Shown here piece by piece: positions 46,658 through 55,165 of a stretch of 64,000 bases of DNA; position 1 is the first letter of the stretch, and each line of letters begins with the position of its first letter. Made by a program: the position numbers and the translations under genes. The stretch spans positions 682,001 to 746,000 of the forward strand of contig NZ_VTGX01000001.1 of assembly GCF_009729095.1 (NCBI RefSeq), given 5' to 3'. The notes below the pieces were generated by a model, which ran no database searches, was not told where the DNA came from, and worked only from the letters and a program-made list of their open reading frames with translations. Source of the stretch: Mycolicibacterium sp. CBMA 247 (GTDB lineage: Bacteria; Actinomycetota; Actinomycetes; Mycobacteriales; Mycobacteriaceae).

Positions 46658-48523
46658 TCAGCTACCTACGGATGAGCAGCCGGCCTCCCCTACATCACGG
46701 ACCGCTCCGCGATCCGCGGACGTCGCCAACAGCGCATAGGCGCGCAGCGCGGCCGAGACGGGGCGGTCGCGATCACGCGGCCGGTAACCACCGGACGCCA
46801 CCAGCTCGGCGCGTCGACGCGCGAGTTCGTCGTCCGGCACATCGAAAGTTACGGTGCGCGAAGGAATGTCGACCCTAATGCGGTCACCATCGCGAACCAG
46901 AGCGATGGGACCGCCCGCTGCGGCCTCCGGCGAAACGTGCCCGATCGACAGTCCCGAGCTTCCTCCGGAGAACCGGCCGTCGGTAATGAGCGCGCACACC
47001 TTGCCCAGCCCCCGGCCCTTCAAAAACGAAGTCGGATAGAGCATTTCCTGCATCCCCGGGCCGCCCCGTGGACCTTCGTAGCGGACCACCACCACGTCAC
47101 CCGCGGTCACCCGGCCCCCGAGGATGGCGTCGACCGCTTCCTCCTGGGACTCGACGACGACCGCGGGACCTTCGAAGGTCAGGGCGTTCTCGTCGACGCC
47201 TGCGGTTTTCACAACGGCACCGTCGGGAGCGAGGTTGCCGGTGAGGATCGCCAGCCCGCCATCGGGCGAATAGGCATGGGCGACATCACGGATACACCCA
47301 TTCGCGGCGTCGACGTCAAGGCTTTCCCACCGCTCGGACTGCGAGAATGCCGTGGCGCTACGGCGTCCACCGGGTGCGGCGTGAAACAGCTCAACGGCTT
47401 CGTCGGACGGGCTGATACCCCGGATATCCCATGCGCCGAGCCAATCGTCCAGTGTCTGGGCGTGAATCGAGTGCACGTGTTCGGCCAGCAGCCCGGCGCG
47501 ATGCAACTCACCGAGGATCGCGGGGATGCCGCCTGCCCGGTGCACATCCTCCATCAGGTACGTGCCATTGGGGGCGACCTTGCACAGGCATGGGACCCGA
47601 CGGGAGATCTCGTCGATCTCGGTGATCGCGAAGTCCAGCCCGGCTTCATACGCCGCGGCCATCAGATGAAGCACCGTGTTGGTGGACCCGCCCATCGCGA
47701 CATCCATCGCCATGGCGTTCCCGAAAGCCGACCGGGACGCGATGGCGCGCGGCAGTACCGAGACGTCACCCTCGCCGTAGTAGCGGGTCGTGAGATCGAT
47801 GACGGCGGCACCGACCTTCTCGTACAACGCGCGTCGGGCCGTGTGGGTGGCCAGTACCGAGCCGTTGCCCGGCAGCGCCAGGCCCAGCGCCTCGACCAGG
47901 CAGTTCATCGAGTTGGCGGTAAACATGCCCGAGCACGATCCGCATGTCGGGCAGGCCGCCTCCTCGATCCGGGCCAAGTCCTCATCCGAGATCGTCGGAT
48001 CGGCGGCGCCGGCCATGGGATCGATCAGATGCAGCCCGGTGCGCACCCGGCCGTCGACCAGCGTCGCGCGTCCGCCCTCCATCGGGCCACCGGAGACGAA
48101 CACAGTCGGGACGTTGAGCCGCAGTGCGGCCATGAGCATGCCCGGAGTGATCTTGTCGCAGTTGGAGATACACACCAGCGCGTCGGCACGGTGCGCTTCG
48201 ACCATGTACTCCACCGAGTCGGCGATGAGGTCGCGCGACGGCAGCGAGTACAGCATCCCGCTGTGCCCCATGGCGATTCCGTCATCGACGGCGATGGTAT
48301 TGAACTCGCGCGGAATGCCACCGGCTTGCTGGATCGCCTCGGAGACGATCCGGCCGACGGGCTGCAGGTGCGTGTGCCCGGGCACGAACTCGGTGAAGCT
48401 GTTCGCCACCGCCACGATGGGCTTGCCGAAGTCCTCGCGAGCGACGCCCGCGGCGCGCAGCAGTGCGCGCGCTCCGGCCATATTGCGGCCGTGGGTGACA
48501 GTGCGGGAACGCAAGGAGATCAT
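46658..48523 (-). CDS. ilvD: Dihydroxy-acid dehydratase
   Basis: A 621-residue IlvD converting 2,3-dihydroxy-isovalerate/methylvalerate to the keto acids for valine and isoleucine. Iron-sulfur cysteines lie in [10 protein letters not shown] and [19 protein letters not shown]; also seen are [38 protein letters not shown] and [20 protein letters not shown]. The ATG at 48521-48523 ([15 protein letters not shown]) fits the family; the open frame extends further. It resembles the longer E. coli-type subfamily. It is divergent from an MmyB-like regulator with a 22-bp palindrome between, unusual for a biosynthetic gene, so it may be a second, inducible copy. Confidence 0.95.
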   Translation of the reverse strand: MISLRSRTVTHGRNMAGARALLRAAGVAREDFGKPIVAVANSFTEFVPGHTHLQPVGRIVSEAIQQAGGIPREFNTIAVDDGIAMGHSGMLYSLPSRDLIADSVEYMVEAHRADALVCISNCDKITPGMLMAALRLNVPTVFVSGGPMEGGRATLVDGRVRTGLHLIDPMAGAADPTISDEDLARIEEAACPTCGSCSGMFTANSMNCLVEALGLALPGNGSVLATHTARRALYEKVGAAVIDLTTRYYGEGDVSVLPRAIASRSAFGNAMAMDVAMGGSTNTVLHLMAAAYEAGLDFAITEIDEISRRVPCLCKVAPNGTYLMEDVHRAGGIPAILGELHRAGLLAEHVHSIHAQTLDDWLGAWDIRGISPSDEAVELFHAAPGGRRSATAFSQSERWESLDVDAANGCIRDVAHAYSPDGGLAILTGNLAPDGAVVKTAGVDENALTFEGPAVVVESQEEAVDAILGGRVTAGDVVVVRYEGPRGGPGMQEMLYPTSFLKGRGLGKVCALITDGRFSGGSSGLSIGHVSPEAAAGGPIALVRDGDRIRVDIPSRTVTFDVPDDELARRRAELVASGGYRPRDRDRPVSAALRAYALLATSADRGAVRDVGEAGCSSVGS

Positions 48524-48563
48524 TCCCCTACTGTCGGTTCTCCCCCCGCATACTGGGAAGACG

Positions 48564-48585
48564 CTGCCACTACTAGTAGTGGCAG
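48564..48585. promoter_or_regulatory. Perfect 22-bp palindrome between ilvD and MmyB-like regulator
   Basis: The half-site CTGCCACTACT is followed directly by its exact complement AGTAGTGGCAG. It lies 41 bp upstream of ilvD and 16 bp upstream of the regulator GTG. A further ACTAGT follows at 48587-48592. It is very probably the regulator's operator, covering both promoters. Confidence 0.75.
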
Positions 48586-48588
48586 TAC

Positions 48589-48600
48589 TAGTCTTGACCG
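48589..48600 (+). promoter_or_regulatory. -10 element and leaderless start of MmyB-like gene
   Basis: TAGTCT (48589-48594) fits TANNNT and ends 6 nt before the GTG start codon at 48601. The transcript would begin at or next to the GTG, giving a leaderless mRNA, a frequent mycobacterial arrangement. No ribosome site precedes the GTG. Confidence 0.5.
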
Positions 48601-49401
48601 GTGCCCACCGACGCCGACAGACGAGCTGAACTCGGCGCCTTCCTGCGGTCAAGCCGCGAACGTCTGATCCGCGTCGACTTCGGATTGCCCACCGGCGGGA
48701 GGGGACGAACCGTCGGATTGCGACGTGAGGAGGTGGCCTACCTGTCAGGGGTGAGCGTCACCTGGTACACGTGGCTGGAACAAGGCCGCGATATCAACCC
48801 GTCGCGTCAGGTGCTCGACGCAGTCAGTCGCACACTGCGCCTCACGGTGGCCGAGCACCGTTATGTTCTCGGCCTGGCGGGGTTCACACCGCTGCCCGCA
48901 CCGTCTGCCGATGAGGTGACGACGGTGCCGTCCCACGTGCAACGGTTACTCGACGCGATCGGTGAAAACCCCGCCTTCGCTTTGACCCCGGAGTGGGGTA
49001 TCGCCGGCTGGAACGCCGCCTACCAACGGCTCTACCCGAACGTGGCAACGAACCCAGCCACGGAACGCAACCTGCTGTGGGTGGTCTTCACCGACCCCGC
49101 CGTCCGAATCCTGCTCGATGACTGGCAGCTGACCAGTCAGCGCTTTCTGGCCGAGTTTCGCGCCGAAATCGGTTCGCGCATGGGCGATCCCGCGCTTCTC
49201 GATCTGATCGCTCGGCTGTCGGACGCCAGCGCCGAGTTCCGCGCCGGTTGGGAACGGCACGATATCCGCGGCTTCGAATCTCGCGAGCGCGTCTTCCACC
49301 ACCCGGAGTTCGGCACCGTCCGCTACGAACACCACCAACTACGGCCGTCGGATCAGCCTGAATTTCAGATCGTCATCTACACGCCGATGAAGGACGCGTA
49401 A
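48601..49401 (+). CDS. Helix-turn-helix regulator with MmyB-like ligand domain (second)
   Basis: A 266-residue regulator: XRE helix-turn-helix at 1-80 ([58 protein letters not shown]) and a MmyB-like ligand domain ([49 protein letters not shown]). It ends QIVIYTP as in the family. The start is GTG 48601. It is divergent from ilvD across a 22-bp palindrome. The ligand is unknown; fatty acids or hydrophobic small molecules are suggested for the family. Confidence 0.9.
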   Translation: MPTDADRRAELGAFLRSSRERLIRVDFGLPTGGRGRTVGLRREEVAYLSGVSVTWYTWLEQGRDINPSRQVLDAVSRTLRLTVAEHRYVLGLAGFTPLPAPSADEVTTVPSHVQRLLDAIGENPAFALTPEWGIAGWNAAYQRLYPNVATNPATERNLLWVVFTDPAVRILLDDWQLTSQRFLAEFRAEIGSRMGDPALLDLIARLSDASAEFRAGWERHDIRGFESRERVFHHPEFGTVRYEHHQLRPSDQPEFQIVIYTPMKDA

Positions 49402-49410
49402 CCCACCTCG

Positions 49411-50397
49411 TCAGTGGACCGCCGAGACCAATCCCACTTCGGGGGACGGTGAGGCAGGCCCGTATATCGACGAGCCAGACCCGGGTGGCTGCAGACCGTA
49501 CCCGGGCGCCTCCGGGCCGTACCCCGGTGTCACCGGGCCGTACCCCGGTGGCGGTCCGTGCACCGACGAGTCCGGACCGTACCCCGGTGTCGACGGGCCG
49601 TATCCCGGCAGCGGCCCGTACCCGGGCACCGACGTCTCCGGTCCATACCCGGGCCCCGACATCTCCGGTCCATACCCGGGCACCGTCTGGCCGGACCCGG
49701 CCAGCAACTTAGCTGCAGCGAAAGCCGCCGCCTGGGTGGTGTACACGGGGATGTAGCCCTCGGTGTGTCCGCTCCATTCGTTGCCCGGACCCGCGTGACA
49801 GATCGGGTCGTTGGGGTTACACAAGTCGATCGCCTTGGAACCGAGCAGTGCGCTCTGGGTGGGCAGCGCTTCTCCGGTGCGGGTGGCCACGTCGCCGAAG
49901 GTAGCGACAGCTGCGACGTTGTTCGCGTACTGAGGCGGCAGAGAATCGCCCCATTTGATGCCGCCCACAGGAATGCCGGCCACGATGTCGATCACGCTCG
50001 CGCCTTGCGAGTAGCCGCCTAAGACGATTCTGGTGTCGGGGCAGGAGGACGCCGTGGATTTGATGTGGGAAATCGCGTCCTTAGCGCCGTCGCCGCCGTG
50101 CAGTTGCAGCTTGCTGGCCTTGTAGTTCACCGCATAGGTCTTGATGTTCATGCCGCCGGTCTGCTTGCGCAGCGAGTCGACGAAGGCATCGCCGACCCGG
50201 CCGAGACCGGGCGGCTCATCGGTGCCGCGCGCGAAGACGACCTCGGCGTCGGCGCAGTCGGCGGCAGCCGCTACCGGTGCGATTGGAGTGACCAGCGAGA
50301 CGCCGGAGATGAACAGTGCAGATGCGCCAAGCCCGACCCAGCGACCGCCTGACCGCGCACTGCCCTGTCGAGGGCTACGTATGCGGCGAGAGAGCAT
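49411..50397 (-). CDS. Cutinase family serine esterase with C-terminal PGYGP repeats
   Basis: A 328-residue secreted esterase from ATG 50395-50397 (an upstream ATG is possible). Signal peptide: [20 protein letters not shown] ending at VAAAA. The cutinase fold has the N-terminal [19 protein letters not shown], nucleophile GYSQG (128-132), Asp in CNPNDPIC and a His near SGHTEGY. Cutinase-like (Culp) proteins hydrolyse lipid esters. The last 80 or so residues carry seven exact PGYGP units plus one PGYGL variant, not part of the catalytic fold and possibly a wall-associating or elastic tail. It overlaps no neighbour. Confidence 0.92.
   Translation of the reverse strand: MLSRRIRSPRQGSARSGGRWVGLGASALFISGVSLVTPIAPVAAAADCADAEVVFARGTDEPPGLGRVGDAFVDSLRKQTGGMNIKTYAVNYKASKLQLHGGDGAKDAISHIKSTASSCPDTRIVLGGYSQGASVIDIVAGIPVGGIKWGDSLPPQYANNVAAVATFGDVATRTGEALPTQSALLGSKAIDLCNPNDPICHAGPGNEWSGHTEGYIPVYTTQAAAFAAAKLLAGSGQTVPGYGPEMSGPGYGPETSVPGYGPLPGYGPSTPGYGPDSSVHGPPPGYGPVTPGYGPEAPGYGLQPPGSGSSIYGPASPSPEVGLVSAVH
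49492..49680. repeat. PGYGP-coding tandem repeat
   Basis: An imperfect repeat of a unit reading TACCCGGG/TACCCCGG on the plus strand, which encodes the PGYGP tail of the cutinase on the minus strand. Units are spaced irregularly by 3-10 residues. Copy number is likely to vary between strains. Confidence 0.8.
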
Positions 50398-50571
50398 CCC
50401 ACAATCTAACGCGAATCCAGGAAGGACGAACGTCATGTGCCTGGATGGACCCAAGCCAGCTCTGCGGAGGTTCAACGTTGGCCGCGTCGACGTAGATCGC
50501 CAGCGAGCTGATCCGATGGCGTGGTTGGACGCACGGGCGTCTCGGATTGCGGTGGTGCGTCCACCCGACCT

Positions 50572-50595
50572 ATTCTTTGTTGATCAACAAAGAAT
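50572..50595. promoter_or_regulatory. Perfect 24-bp palindrome upstream of ADH-tetR
   Basis: The half-site ATTCTTTGTTGA is followed by its exact complement TCAACAAAGAAT. It ends 10 bp before the alcohol dehydrogenase GTG start and would block its ribosome site or promoter when bound. It is the likely operator for the TetR encoded downstream. Confidence 0.78.
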
Positions 50596-50605
50596 GGAGA
50601 TCGTC

Positions 50606-51664
50606 GTGCGCGCAGCTGTGGTCGAGGAGATCGGTCGACCGTTGGTCATCCAGGACGTGCCGGAGCCGCACTGCCCTCCCGACGGTGCGATCGTGCGGGT
50701 GCTGGCCAATGGCATCTGTCGCACGGACTGGGCCTTGGGGTCGGGCAATTTTTGGTCCGGGGGCCCGCAGATCAGCGCGCCGTTCGTGCTGGGGCATGAA
50801 TTCGCGGGCATCGTCGAGGAGGTCGGTGATGAGGTCCGCAATTGGCGTGCGGGAGACAGGGTCACGTTCCCGATGAACCCTGGCGACGGGACGTGCGCGA
50901 CGTGCCGTGCCGGTCAGCAACAGGTGTGCGAACATTTCGAGAAGTTGGTGCCTGGCGTTTCCTACTGGGGTGCGTTTGCCCAGTACGTCGCTGTTCGTTT
51001 TGCCGACGTCAACATGGTGTCACTTCCTGACTCGTTGGACTTCACCGCTGCGGCGAGCCTTGGGTGCCGCTACATCGCCGCCTTCCATGGCATCGTCGAC
51101 CAGGCTCGAGTGCGCCCCGGAGAATGGGTCGCGGTTCATGGGGCGGGAGGCGGTATGGGCTTGGCCGCGGTCCAAATCGCGGCCGCCGCCGGGGCCAATG
51201 TGATCGCTGTGGATCTTTCTGACGACAAACTCAGCGCGGCAAGGCGATTAGGGGCGGTGCACACCATGGCAGCCGGACCGGACGTGTCCGCAGAGATCGC
51301 CGAGTTGACTGGTGGCGGTGTCCACGTGTCGGTGGATGCGGTTGGGCTGGCGCAGACGTGCCAGGCCTCGGTGCGCTCTTTGCGTGTCCGTGGCCGCCAC
51401 CTGCAACTCGGCCACACCGTTGCCGCGCAAGGCGGCGAGATCGCCGTGCCGATCGACCTCATGCTGATCAAGGAGTTGGAGTTCCTCAGCGCGTTCGGAA
51501 TGGCGGGACAGCGGTTCGGCACGATGCTCACCATGATCGACGCCGGACGGCTCAACCCGGGCGAGATTGTGTCTCGGACGGTCGGCCTCGAAGAGGCCGG
51601 CTCGGTGCTTGCATCGATGCAGTCGTTCAGCACGGCCGGTGTCGTTGTGATCGACAGATTCTGA
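50606..51664 (+). CDS. Zinc-dependent medium-chain alcohol dehydrogenase
   Basis: A 352-residue MDR-family alcohol dehydrogenase. GICRTDWALGSG has the catalytic-zinc Cys, GHEFAGIVEEVGDEVRNWRAGDRV the zinc His/Glu, GDGTCATCRAGQQQVCEHF the four structural-zinc cysteines, and GAGGGMGLAAVQIAAAAGANVIAVD the NAD(P) Rossmann loop. The start is GTG 50606 with GGAG at 6 nt; an ATG at 50594 overlaps the palindrome and is less likely. It oxidises an unknown alcohol. TetR follows after 13 bp, giving a self-regulated pair. Confidence 0.92.
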   Translation: MRAAVVEEIGRPLVIQDVPEPHCPPDGAIVRVLANGICRTDWALGSGNFWSGGPQISAPFVLGHEFAGIVEEVGDEVRNWRAGDRVTFPMNPGDGTCATCRAGQQQVCEHFEKLVPGVSYWGAFAQYVAVRFADVNMVSLPDSLDFTAAASLGCRYIAAFHGIVDQARVRPGEWVAVHGAGGGMGLAAVQIAAAAGANVIAVDLSDDKLSAARRLGAVHTMAAGPDVSAEIAELTGGGVHVSVDAVGLAQTCQASVRSLRVRGRHLQLGHTVAAQGGEIAVPIDLMLIKELEFLSAFGMAGQRFGTMLTMIDAGRLNPGEIVSRTVGLEEAGSVLASMQSFSTAGVVVIDRF

Positions 51665-51677
51665 AGGAACGGCCGAT

Positions 51678-52301
51678 ATGGCAGGAAGACCAAGGGAATT
51701 CGATCGTCATCAGGTGCTCGAGCAAATCCAGCATGTGTTCTGGGAACGTGGCTACGAGAGCACGTCGATGAATGATCTCGTTGCGGCCACAGGGTTGGCC
51801 TCGGCTCGGCTGTACGCGGCCTACGGGTCGAAGGAGGCGTTGTTCCGGGAAGCGATCGGGCGTTACGAGCAGCAGGAGGGTGGCTTCGCGGATCGGGCGT
51901 TAGCCGAGGAACCGACTGCATATTGCGCAATTGAACGGATGTTGCGTGAAGCGGTCGATCTATACACCGCTGACGGATCGCGTGGTTGCATGGTGGTCAG
52001 CGCGGCCACGAACTGTTCGCCGGCCAACGACGGGGTTCGGCACTGGCTTGCCGAGCATCGCCGCCAACGCACCGAGTCAGTGGTCAACCGACTGCATGCA
52101 GCGGTCGCTGCGGGTGAACTATCGGCCGGCATCGATCCGCAGGCCGTAGGCGACGCGTATGCCGCACTGCTACACGGAATCTCCGTGCAGGCCCGAGACG
52201 GCATTCCACGCGATCGCCTGCTGGCGCTGATTGGGCCCGCGATGAGCCTCCTGGACGCTTATCTATCCGACTGGCCGTGCCCGCCAAAAAGACCGGGCTG
52301 A
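51678..52301 (+). CDS. TetR family regulator
   Basis: A 207-residue TetR protein: AGRPREFDRHQVLEQIQHVFWERGYESTSMNDLVAATGLASARLYAAYGSKEALFREAI is the DNA-binding domain. The C-terminal domain (GCMVVSAATNCSPANDGVRHWLAEHRRQRTE) resembles the AcuR/YxaF-type group. It is co-transcribed with the dehydrogenase and probably binds the 24-bp palindrome upstream, closing a negative loop. Confidence 0.9.
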   Translation: MAGRPREFDRHQVLEQIQHVFWERGYESTSMNDLVAATGLASARLYAAYGSKEALFREAIGRYEQQEGGFADRALAEEPTAYCAIERMLREAVDLYTADGSRGCMVVSAATNCSPANDGVRHWLAEHRRQRTESVVNRLHAAVAAGELSAGIDPQAVGDAYAALLHGISVQARDGIPRDRLLALIGPAMSLLDAYLSDWPCPPKRPG

Positions 52302-52322
52302 TTTACACGAATCGGGAGCACC

Positions 52323-52607
52323 GTGCCGTTGCATCCTCAGGCCGCCGCCTACCTCGAGAGCATCAGGTCGGCGCCGCCAATTCACACCCTCACCCCGACC
52401 CAAGCCCGTCGCCTGGGGCGCAGCTACCTGCAGCTGCAGAAAGCGCCGATCGAGATCCACTCTGTTGAGCATCGCTATCTGGTGGGACCGACCGCGTCGC
52501 TTCCGGTGCGGATTTACAAGCCGGTCGAACCATCGCAACCCAGGCCATGTGCCTTGATGCTCGAGTGGATCACAAGCAGCTTGCCGAGCAGTTGCTCGCG
52601 CAGGTGA
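52323..52607 (+). pseudogene. Truncated alpha/beta-hydrolase (lipase/esterase) N-terminus
   Basis: GTG 52323 (GGGAG ahead) begins an N-terminus typical of hormone-sensitive-lipase-like esterases: VPLHPQAAAYLESIRSAPPI, then VEHRYLVGPTASLPVRIYKP. The match stops near residue 80, just before the expected HGGG oxyanion motif, and the frame then reads unrelated sequence to its stop. The catalytic domain is lost, so this is a broken gene, apparently cut by the transposase-like scrap that follows. Confidence 0.72.
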
Positions 52608-52615
52608 GGATGTGA
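52562..52615 (+). mobile_element. Possible IS256-like transposase N-terminal scrap
   Basis: In another frame across the break point, VDHKQLAEQLLAQVRM then a stop is read. It is similar in style to the first residues of some IS256-family transposases. Too short for firm assignment, but it coincides with truncation of the esterase gene. Confidence 0.25.
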
Positions 52616-52834
52616 TCACCGCTGTTGTTGACCGCGCTCTACATCGCCTCGATACACCTCGACCTGGAAGCTCTTGTCGCCCCACCCGTCGGAGACCACG
52701 AAGTGCACCCTTTTGGGCCTACCGAACAACGTGGTCTTCACCACCGTTCCCGTGGCACCCGCAGGGACCAGCGGGACGTCAATCCCCTCGATCTGTCGGC
52801 GAGCAGTGACTGAGTCGCCCTTGCGGCAAGCCAT
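52616..52834 (-). CDS. Small conserved hypothetical protein (72 aa, SH3-like)
   Basis: MACRKGDSVTARRQIEGIDV then PLVPAGATGTVVKTTLFGRPKRVHFVVSDGWGDKSFQVEVYRGDVE. The alternating short hydrophobic strands and Gly turns suggest a small beta-barrel (SH3/KOW-like). The ATG at 52832-52834 is chosen; the open frame extends 24 codons further. Function unknown; no operon partner. Confidence 0.55.
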   Translation of the reverse strand: MACRKGDSVTARRQIEGIDVPLVPAGATGTVVKTTLFGRPKRVHFVVSDGWGDKSFQVEVYRGDVERGQQQR

Positions 52835-52972
52835 TGTCCTAAACCCCCTCGGTTTCCCACTGATCGGTCGGGGCGGAACTCGGTCAACAGCCCTGACCGG
52901 TGACAAGCGTTCCTGACCGACTGATCACCACGCCCGTCGTAGATTTCTGCGACCGCGCGATGGCGCAAAGAC

Positions 52973-53286
52973 GGCAGCGTGCGTCACATACATTGTGGAC
53001 CAGCCAATTTCGGCAACCGGGCCAAGGCTGCGCCGGTGCTACCGCCGTGGGAGCCGTCGGCACCGGCGCCGCTGTCCGAGCCGGTGCCTGCGGCCTTGCT
53101 TTCGCTGTTCCTTTTGGCGGGCTTGCCGAAGCCGTTCTTCACCCCGTCGCTGATCTAGTTGACGGTCGAATTCAGCTGCTTGCCAATCGAATCCGTGGCC
53201 TATTTGATCCTGCTGCCAGCGCGATTCGCACTGGCGCCCACTGTCGCGACCCCCGCGGCGAGTGATGAGCGAACACTTGACTGCAT
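52973..53286 (-). pseudogene. Frameshifted hypothetical gene
   Basis: Starting at ATG 53284-53286 the minus strand reads MQSSVRSSLAAGVATVGASA and stops after 28 codons. The next frame continues QATDSIGKQLNSTVN, then a third KNGFGKPAKRNSESKAAGTG with a Ser/Gly-rich tail. The pieces look like one protein broken by frameshifts. No family assigned. Confidence 0.35.
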
Positions 53287-53344
53287 GGACTTCCCCCTTT
53301 TTGACGTCCTGCATCTTGGAAGCTACCTGAGAGAGCGCTGATAG

Positions 53345-53560
53345 CCAACCGGTTTCAATGAACTGGAACACGTTCAGATCGGCCACTTCACCGGCTCCAA
53401 AAACGCCGGACCCTGCCAATCTATCGCTGGTGCCATCAACCCCGACCGCGCCATTGACCTGCTGCGCACCTACGTGCGCACATTCCTCGACGCGGTCTGC
53501 ACGGATACCGGCCCAGAATCAGTCGTCCTAGCCGCGCCAGAAATCGATACCCACGCATGA
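53345..53560 (+). pseudogene. Alpha/beta-hydrolase-like C-terminal fragment
   Basis: An open frame with no start reads HVQIGHFTGSKNAGPC, then NPDRAIDLLRTYVRTFLDAV and a stop at 53558-53560. The ARAIDLLRxYVRxFLD helix is common at the end of dienelactone-hydrolase-like proteins. The N-terminal part is missing. Weak evidence. Confidence 0.3.
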
Positions 53561-53598
53561 TCGTGAGTCGGGACTAATGTGCTGCGTCGCACCATATT

Positions 53599-53814
53599 TC
53601 ACCAGAATCCACGACAGGTGCCGGTTAGGTTCTGCCACCGATTGCGCTTGCGGTCCGATCGGATTGCCAGGACGGTCCCGGCAATGCCGGTGAGCAACGC
53701 CAAGGCCGCCACCAGCATGTACAGGTATTCGCTGGTGGGCGAATACTCCCTCTTGTCAACAAGGTCCAACCCAACGCGGACCACGACGGCAGCGGCCAAC
53801 CAGCTCAGCAGCAC
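53599..53814 (-). CDS. Small two-helix membrane protein (71 aa)
   Basis: GTG start at 53814 with GGAG at 6-nt spacing. Two hydrophobic segments, MLLSWLAAAVVVRVGLDLV and EYLYMLVAALALLTGIAGTVL, are followed by a basic tail (RSDRKRNRW), giving a hairpin with both ends probably cytoplasmic. No family recognised. Composition and ribosome site support a real gene, but it sits in a worn region. Confidence 0.5.
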   Translation of the reverse strand: MLLSWLAAAVVVRVGLDLVDKREYSPTSEYLYMLVAALALLTGIAGTVLAIRSDRKRNRWQNLTGTCRGFW

Positions 53815-54259
53815 CCGCGCTCCTAAGCTCAGCAGGGGCTCGAAGTCGGTTCATTCGTCTGGGACACCATCGGAAACGATGCCATGGACGGTTTTCGGCA
53901 CTCAATCATGGAAACATGCGCAGGTAAGACCGGCTCATCGGGTGTGCGGGTCAGTGGCCTGAAATGGAGAGATAGCTGTGCGACTCTCCTGACGGGAGCT
54001 GTCCCGACACCACGCCGAGGCCCTCGGCGCTAGGACTGGCACTGAGAATGCCCGGCGTATGGCCACCTGTGTAAGCCTCAATCACTACCTCGCGAACGAG
54101 TCCGGTGGACGCGCCCCCGTCGATGGCGAAACCATTTCAGCTCACTACGGCGCAGACAGACGCCTGCTCCCGTATATCTACGACCAACTGACGAAGGCCA
54201 GGTTCGAACGTGGATATTCGGTTGCTGATTGCTACCCCGCCGCCGGACGATTGCTGGTT
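53815..54259. other. Unassigned stretch
   Basis: About 445 bp upstream of the GNAT gene. The reading frame of the GNAT stays open back to 54059 but those residues do not look conserved. No RNA, repeat or other gene is supported. Confidence 0.4.
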
Positions 54260-54799
54260 GTGGAACCCGTTGTCTTGCAAACAGCCCGCCTCGTACTGCG
54301 GTGCGTGACTTCAACTGACGAGGATGTTCTCGTAAACGTGTGTAACGACCCGCTACTGGCCCGGTATGTGCCAGTTCCATCACCGTATTTGCATGAGGAC
54401 GCCCACAAGTACGTTGCCGAGGTGGCCGAGGGGTGGGCCGACGACACAGAGTATGCATTCGGGTTCTATGTCGCCTCGACAGGGCAACTTGCCGGCACCT
54501 GTGGGCTCAAGCGAAGGGCACCAGGAACAGTTGAGGTCGGCTACTGGGCTGCGTCACAACATCGCGGTCACGGGTTCGCTACCGAGGCGGTCCGACGGTT
54601 GTGCCAGTGGGGATTTGACGAGCTGGATTTCCGTCAGATCGAGTTGTGGGCCGAGGTCGAGAACGACAGCTCACGTGCTGTCGCAACCAAGATCGGCTTC
54701 AAAATGGAACGGCTACTACGGCACCAGCCACATCAAGCCAACCGGGCCGGCCCATCACGGGACTGGTGGATAGGCAGCCTTGTGTCACGACCAATCTGA
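54260..54799 (+). CDS. GNAT acetyltransferase, RimJ/RimL-like
   Basis: About 179 residues from GTG 54260: VEPVVLQTARLVLRCVTSTD (first strand-helix), AFGFYVASTGQLAGTCGLKRR, VEVGYWAASQHRGHGFATEAVRRLCQWGFDELDFRQIELWAEVENDSSRAVATKIGFKMER. The acetyl-CoA loop QHRGHG is intact. RimJ/RimL-type enzymes acetylate protein N-termini or small amines; the substrate is unknown. The open frame begins at 54059, so a longer N-terminus cannot be excluded. No operon context. Confidence 0.8.
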   Translation: MEPVVLQTARLVLRCVTSTDEDVLVNVCNDPLLARYVPVPSPYLHEDAHKYVAEVAEGWADDTEYAFGFYVASTGQLAGTCGLKRRAPGTVEVGYWAASQHRGHGFATEAVRRLCQWGFDELDFRQIELWAEVENDSSRAVATKIGFKMERLLRHQPHQANRAGPSRDWWIGSLVSRPI

Positions 54800-55165
54800 A
54801 CCGGCCGTGATTGGTCGAACACACAGTAGCCTCAAATCATCTGGGGATACAGAGCCCAATCCCACAGGAACTGCAGACCAGCAAATAGCCAAACATACTG
54901 ACTCTGAGGGGGACCCGTTTTGCGGTCCAGTCGCTATGCGGCTTGGGGTTGGTGGGTCGTGGTCCACTGTAGGGCGAACTCGAGGTGCGGCCCGGGTGCG
55001 GGAGAGTCGCACTTCGAGCCTTATGGTGAGCGGGCTGTCCACTCTGCTCAAGGTCATGTGAGCGTTCCGGCTCCGCACCGGCGACCGGCCCGCTGGGGAA
55101 TTGTTAGGCGAGGACGCTGGGTTACAGCGGCGCTCAGGCCTTAGATATCGCGCGGCGCTTGCCGG
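54800..55165. other. Intergenic, nothing recognised
   Basis: About 365 bp between the GNAT gene and the convergent membrane protein gene. No supported coding frame, hairpin terminator with T-run, or repeat was found. Confidence 0.45.

Larger units (their letters stand above)
52835..53598. other. Degraded region with gene fragments
   Basis: About 760 bp without an intact gene. It holds a frameshifted secreted-type reading frame (about 52973-53286, minus) and an alpha/beta-hydrolase-like C-terminal fragment (53345-53560, plus). The rest is unassigned. Confidence 0.5.

Noticed and set aside
46937-48667. 576-codon plus-strand frame opposite ilvD
   Set aside because: Antisense shadow of IlvD; composition typical of out-of-frame GC-rich DNA.
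49440-49700. CRISPR-like repetitive pattern
   Set aside because: Units are short, irregularly spaced and imperfect, and they encode the PGYGP tail of the cutinase; no spacers or cas genes.
54059-54259. N-terminal extension of the GNAT gene
   Set aside because: The frame is open but the residues do not resemble the family, and the GNAT fold begins at VEPVVLQTARL.
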